NCBI GenBank assembly: GCA_023424215.1
Contig: JAFAEC010000144.1
Location: 1-14,138 of the forward strand
Reading direction: 5' to 3'
Origin: Pseudomonadota bacterium
GTDB lineage: Bacteria; Pseudomonadota; Alphaproteobacteria; Caulobacterales; Caulobacteraceae
DNA length: 14,138 bases
Part shown: in pieces, positions 12,444 to 14,138 of the stretch
How the letters are laid out: the number at the start of each line of letters is the position of its first letter
Numbering within the stretch: the first letter of the stretch is position 1
Translations under genes and position numbers: made by a program
The notes under the pieces: model-generated
The model's database searches: none
Told to the model about the DNA's origin: nothing
Seen by the model: the letters and a program-made list of their open reading frames with translations, nothing else

Positions 12444-13643
12444 ATGACGAGCGGGATCCGCAACATTCTTGTCTCCCTGGCGGCCGGGCTGGCGATCGGC
12501 CTCGCCGGATGCGGGACCCTGAGCCGCCCGCCCGACGGTGTGCTGCGGCTGACCGAAGTGGAAGTCGTGCCCACATCCGATCCGCGCATTCGGGCCTCCG
12601 ACGCGGATCGGCTGGAACGCCTCGTCGCCGAGCTGGCCGACCGGTTGCAGGACGAGGAGCCCGCCTCGGTCCTCGCCCTGTCGGGCGGCGGCGCGAACGG
12701 CGCCTGGGGCGCCGGCGTGCTCGCCGGCTGGAGCGACACGGGACAACGGCCGGACTTCGCCGTGGTCACCGGCGTCAGCACCGGCGCCCTGACCGCGCCC
12801 TTCGCCTTCCTCGGGCCGGCCTGGGACGACCGTCTCGAGGCCGCCTACACCGATGGCGCCGCCCAGGGCCTGATCAGCTGGCGCAGCTTCGCCGCGCTGT
12901 TCGCCCCCAGCCTGTTCAGCCCCGCCGACCTTCGCGAGCTGGTCGAACAGCACGTCACGCCCGAACTGCTCGTCGCCATCGCCGCGGAGCACGCCCGCGG
13001 GCGACGGCTGCTGGTGGCCACCACCGATCTCGATGCGCAGGAGACGGTCATCTGGGACATGGGCGTCGTGGCGACCCAGGGCGGGCCGCAGGGGCTGGCG
13101 CTGTTCCGGGAAATCCTCGTGGCGTCGGCGAGCATCCCGGGCGTGTTTCCGCCGGTGCTGATCGCGGGACTCGACGAGCAGGGGCGGGTGGTCCAGACCA
13201 TGCATGTGGACGGGGGCGTCAACGCGCCGTTCCTGGGTGTGCCCGAGGGGCTTCTGAGCTGGACGCCGGAACCGTCGACGCTTCGCGGCTCCTTCTACGT
13301 GCTGGTCAACAGGCAGCTGAGACGCACCCCGCGCGTCACCGGCGGCCGCCTGCGCGATATTCTCGAACGCAGCTTCGACAGCGCCAGCAAGGCCATGCTG
13401 CGCAGCCAGCTGCTCGCCACCGCCGAGTTCGCGCACCGCACAGGAATGCCCCTGCACGTGGCGGCGATGCCGGTCGAGCTTGAGGCCTCTAGCCTGGACT
13501 TCGACCGGGATTCCATGCGGCGGCTGTTCGAGGCCGGGCGCCGCGCCGGCGCCGGGGGCGACGCCTGGCGTCCTTTCGATGCGGAGGAGTTCGCCGGGGG
13601 GACGGACCTCGCGATCCTGCCCTCAGCTCCCGCGCACCCTTAG
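12444..13643 (+). CDS. Patatin-like phospholipase, lipoprotein
   Basis: This 399-residue patatin-family lipid acyl hydrolase would hydrolyse acyl esters of phospholipids or other lipids. The catalytic set is complete: the oxyanion-hole motif SGGGANGAWGAG (80-91), the nucleophile elbow GVSTG with Ser112, and DGG with Asp256, forming a Ser-Asp dyad. Residues 1-23 form a signal peptide with a classic LAGC lipobox (Cys23), so it is probably anchored in the envelope. Such lipoprotein patatins are common in proteobacteria, but their substrates are mostly unknown. ATG 12444 is chosen for the signal peptide; a TTG at 12405 would add 13 residues, and no good ribosome site is seen for either, only a G-run about 15 bases upstream. 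Its last 21 bases overlap the end of the convergent nfeD-like gene. Confidence 0.9.
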   Translation: MTSGIRNILVSLAAGLAIGLAGCGTLSRPPDGVLRLTEVEVVPTSDPRIRASDADRLERLVAELADRLQDEEPASVLALSGGGANGAWGAGVLAGWSDTGQRPDFAVVTGVSTGALTAPFAFLGPAWDDRLEAAYTDGAAQGLISWRSFAALFAPSLFSPADLRELVEQHVTPELLVAIAAEHARGRRLLVATTDLDAQETVIWDMGVVATQGGPQGLALFREILVASASIPGVFPPVLIAGLDEQGRVVQTMHVDGGVNAPFLGVPEGLLSWTPEPSTLRGSFYVLVNRQLRRTPRVTGGRLRDILERSFDSASKAMLRSQLLATAEFAHRTGMPLHVAAMPVELEASSLDFDRDSMRRLFEAGRRAGAGGDAWRPFDAEEFAGGTDLAILPSAPAHP

Positions 13644-14084
13644 TCTCGCCCCGTCCACCGCCTCGACGACGACGCTCTCGCCGACCGGCGGGGCGGCGCC
13701 CTCGATGTCGGCGGCCCATTCGGCTCCCGAAACGAACACCCGGCCGCGGCCGTCGATGAAGGTCTCGGTCACCCGCGCGCGCTGCCCGACAAGGCGGCCG
13801 TCGCGGGCGTTGATGTCCGGCGCGTCGCCCGGGTTGACCCGCTGGATCAGCCGCCGCGACATCAGGGTGGCGATCACGGTCAGCACGGCGAACAGCGCCG
13901 CCTCGCCCCAGAAACCGCCCAGCGGCAGGTTCAGGGCGGTGACGACGGCGACGATGCCGGCCGACACCGCGGGCCACAGCAGCCATTCGGTCGAGAAGGC
14001 CGCCTCGACGGCGAGCAGCAGCACGCCGAGCGCCAGCCAGATCCAGAAGGGCTGCGAGGCGTGGAGGTCGATCAGGGCGTCCAT
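13623..14084 (-). CDS. NfeD-like membrane protein, short form
   Basis: This 153-residue inner-membrane protein matches the short NfeD form (without the ClpP-like protease domain). It has an N-terminal segment with about three transmembrane helices (roughly 13-30, 33-52, 58-77) and a C-terminal OB-fold (about 93-151) carrying the characteristic GRVFVSGAEWAA (113-124) and ending RLRVRGS. Such proteins are usually encoded beside a stomatin/SPFH protein and are thought to stabilise its membrane assemblies. Here the stop of an upstream same-strand frame lies only three bases before ATG 14084, and GGAG within that frame's end serves as ribosome site. The 3' end overlaps the convergent patatin gene by 21 bases. 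Confidence 0.9.
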   Translation of the reverse strand: MDALIDLHASQPFWIWLALGVLLLAVEAAFSTEWLLWPAVSAGIVAVVTALNLPLGGFWGEAALFAVLTVIATLMSRRLIQRVNPGDAPDINARDGRLVGQRARVTETFIDGRGRVFVSGAEWAADIEGAAPPVGESVVVEAVDGARLRVRGS

Positions 14085-14087
14085 GGC

Positions 14088-14138
14088 CTACTCCGTGCCG
14101 GGGACCGAGCCGCGGGGGCGCGGCGGACGGGGCGGGGC
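14088..14138 (-). CDS. C-terminal end of an upstream gene, possibly SPFH/stomatin
   Basis: Sixteen sense codons run from the window edge to a TAG at 14090-14088, reading a Pro/Arg-rich tail that ends RGSVPGTE. The frame ends three bases before nfeD and includes its ribosome site, as expected of an operon. NfeD partners are often stomatin-like SPFH proteins, and a Pro/Arg-rich tail would suit one, but this stretch alone cannot identify the protein and could be chance in GC-rich DNA. Confidence 0.4.
   Translation of the reverse strand, partial: APPRPPRPRGSVPGTE

Noticed and set aside
1..14138. Mobile elements, CRISPR arrays, tRNA or defence islands
   Set aside because: No transposase, integrase, regularly spaced repeats, tRNA-like cloverleaf or composition shift was seen; codon use looks uniform across the window.

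Overview
The window is GC-rich (roughly 70%), densely packed chromosomal DNA. It carries 15 complete protein genes, one truncated gene at the left edge and a probable truncated gene at the right edge. No mobile element, CRISPR array, tRNA or rRNA is visible. Gene content and protein sequences point to an alphaproteobacterium, most likely Caulobacteraceae and possibly Brevundimonas: a glnB-glnA pair, a tatABC operon whose TatC has a long first periplasmic loop, a polyhydroxybutyrate-type 3-hydroxybutyrate dehydrogenase and a DmdC-type acyl-CoA dehydrogenase. The taxon is inferred from family resemblance, not from a search.

Left part (1-5195). A signal-peptide-bearing oligopeptidase B-like S9 peptidase (minus strand, N-terminal part only) diverges from a signal-less trypsin-fold serine protease. 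That protease converges, through a shared CTAG, on a DmdC-type acyl-CoA dehydrogenase. The dehydrogenase diverges from a cytochrome b561-like protein across a region containing a perfect 14-bp palindrome. Co-directional with the cytochrome is a two-domain threonylcarbamoyl-AMP synthase (Sua5/TsaC) for tRNA t6A formation.

Middle (5193-9751). On the minus strand, nnrD (NAD(P)H-hydrate repair), yaaA (peroxide stress) and bdhA (ketone body/PHB metabolism) follow each other closely and may be co-transcribed. Divergent from nnrD is the nitrogen-control pair glnB (PII) and glnA (glutamine synthetase I), separated by a GC hairpin and closed by a strong intrinsic terminator. PII senses glutamine and 2-oxoglutarate through uridylylation and governs GlnA adenylylation; both modified tyrosines are present.

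Right part (9770-14138). A small repeat-bearing lipoprotein candidate lies downstream of the minus-strand tatA-tatB-tatC operon (twin-arginine translocase). Divergent from tatA are rnhA (RNase HI) and a patatin-like lipoprotein phospholipase. The phospholipase overlaps tail-to-tail with an nfeD-like membrane gene, which in turn directly follows the end of an unidentified upstream reading frame.

I see mostly core housekeeping genes and no convincing undescribed system. The points most worth following are the palindromes at gene junctions, the glnB-glnA hairpin, the protease that cannot have a signal peptide, the stand-alone NnrD, the TatC and TatB variations and the small lipoprotein with a duplicated motif. 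No gene-free stretch reaches 300 bases; the longest intergenic region is about 120 bases.
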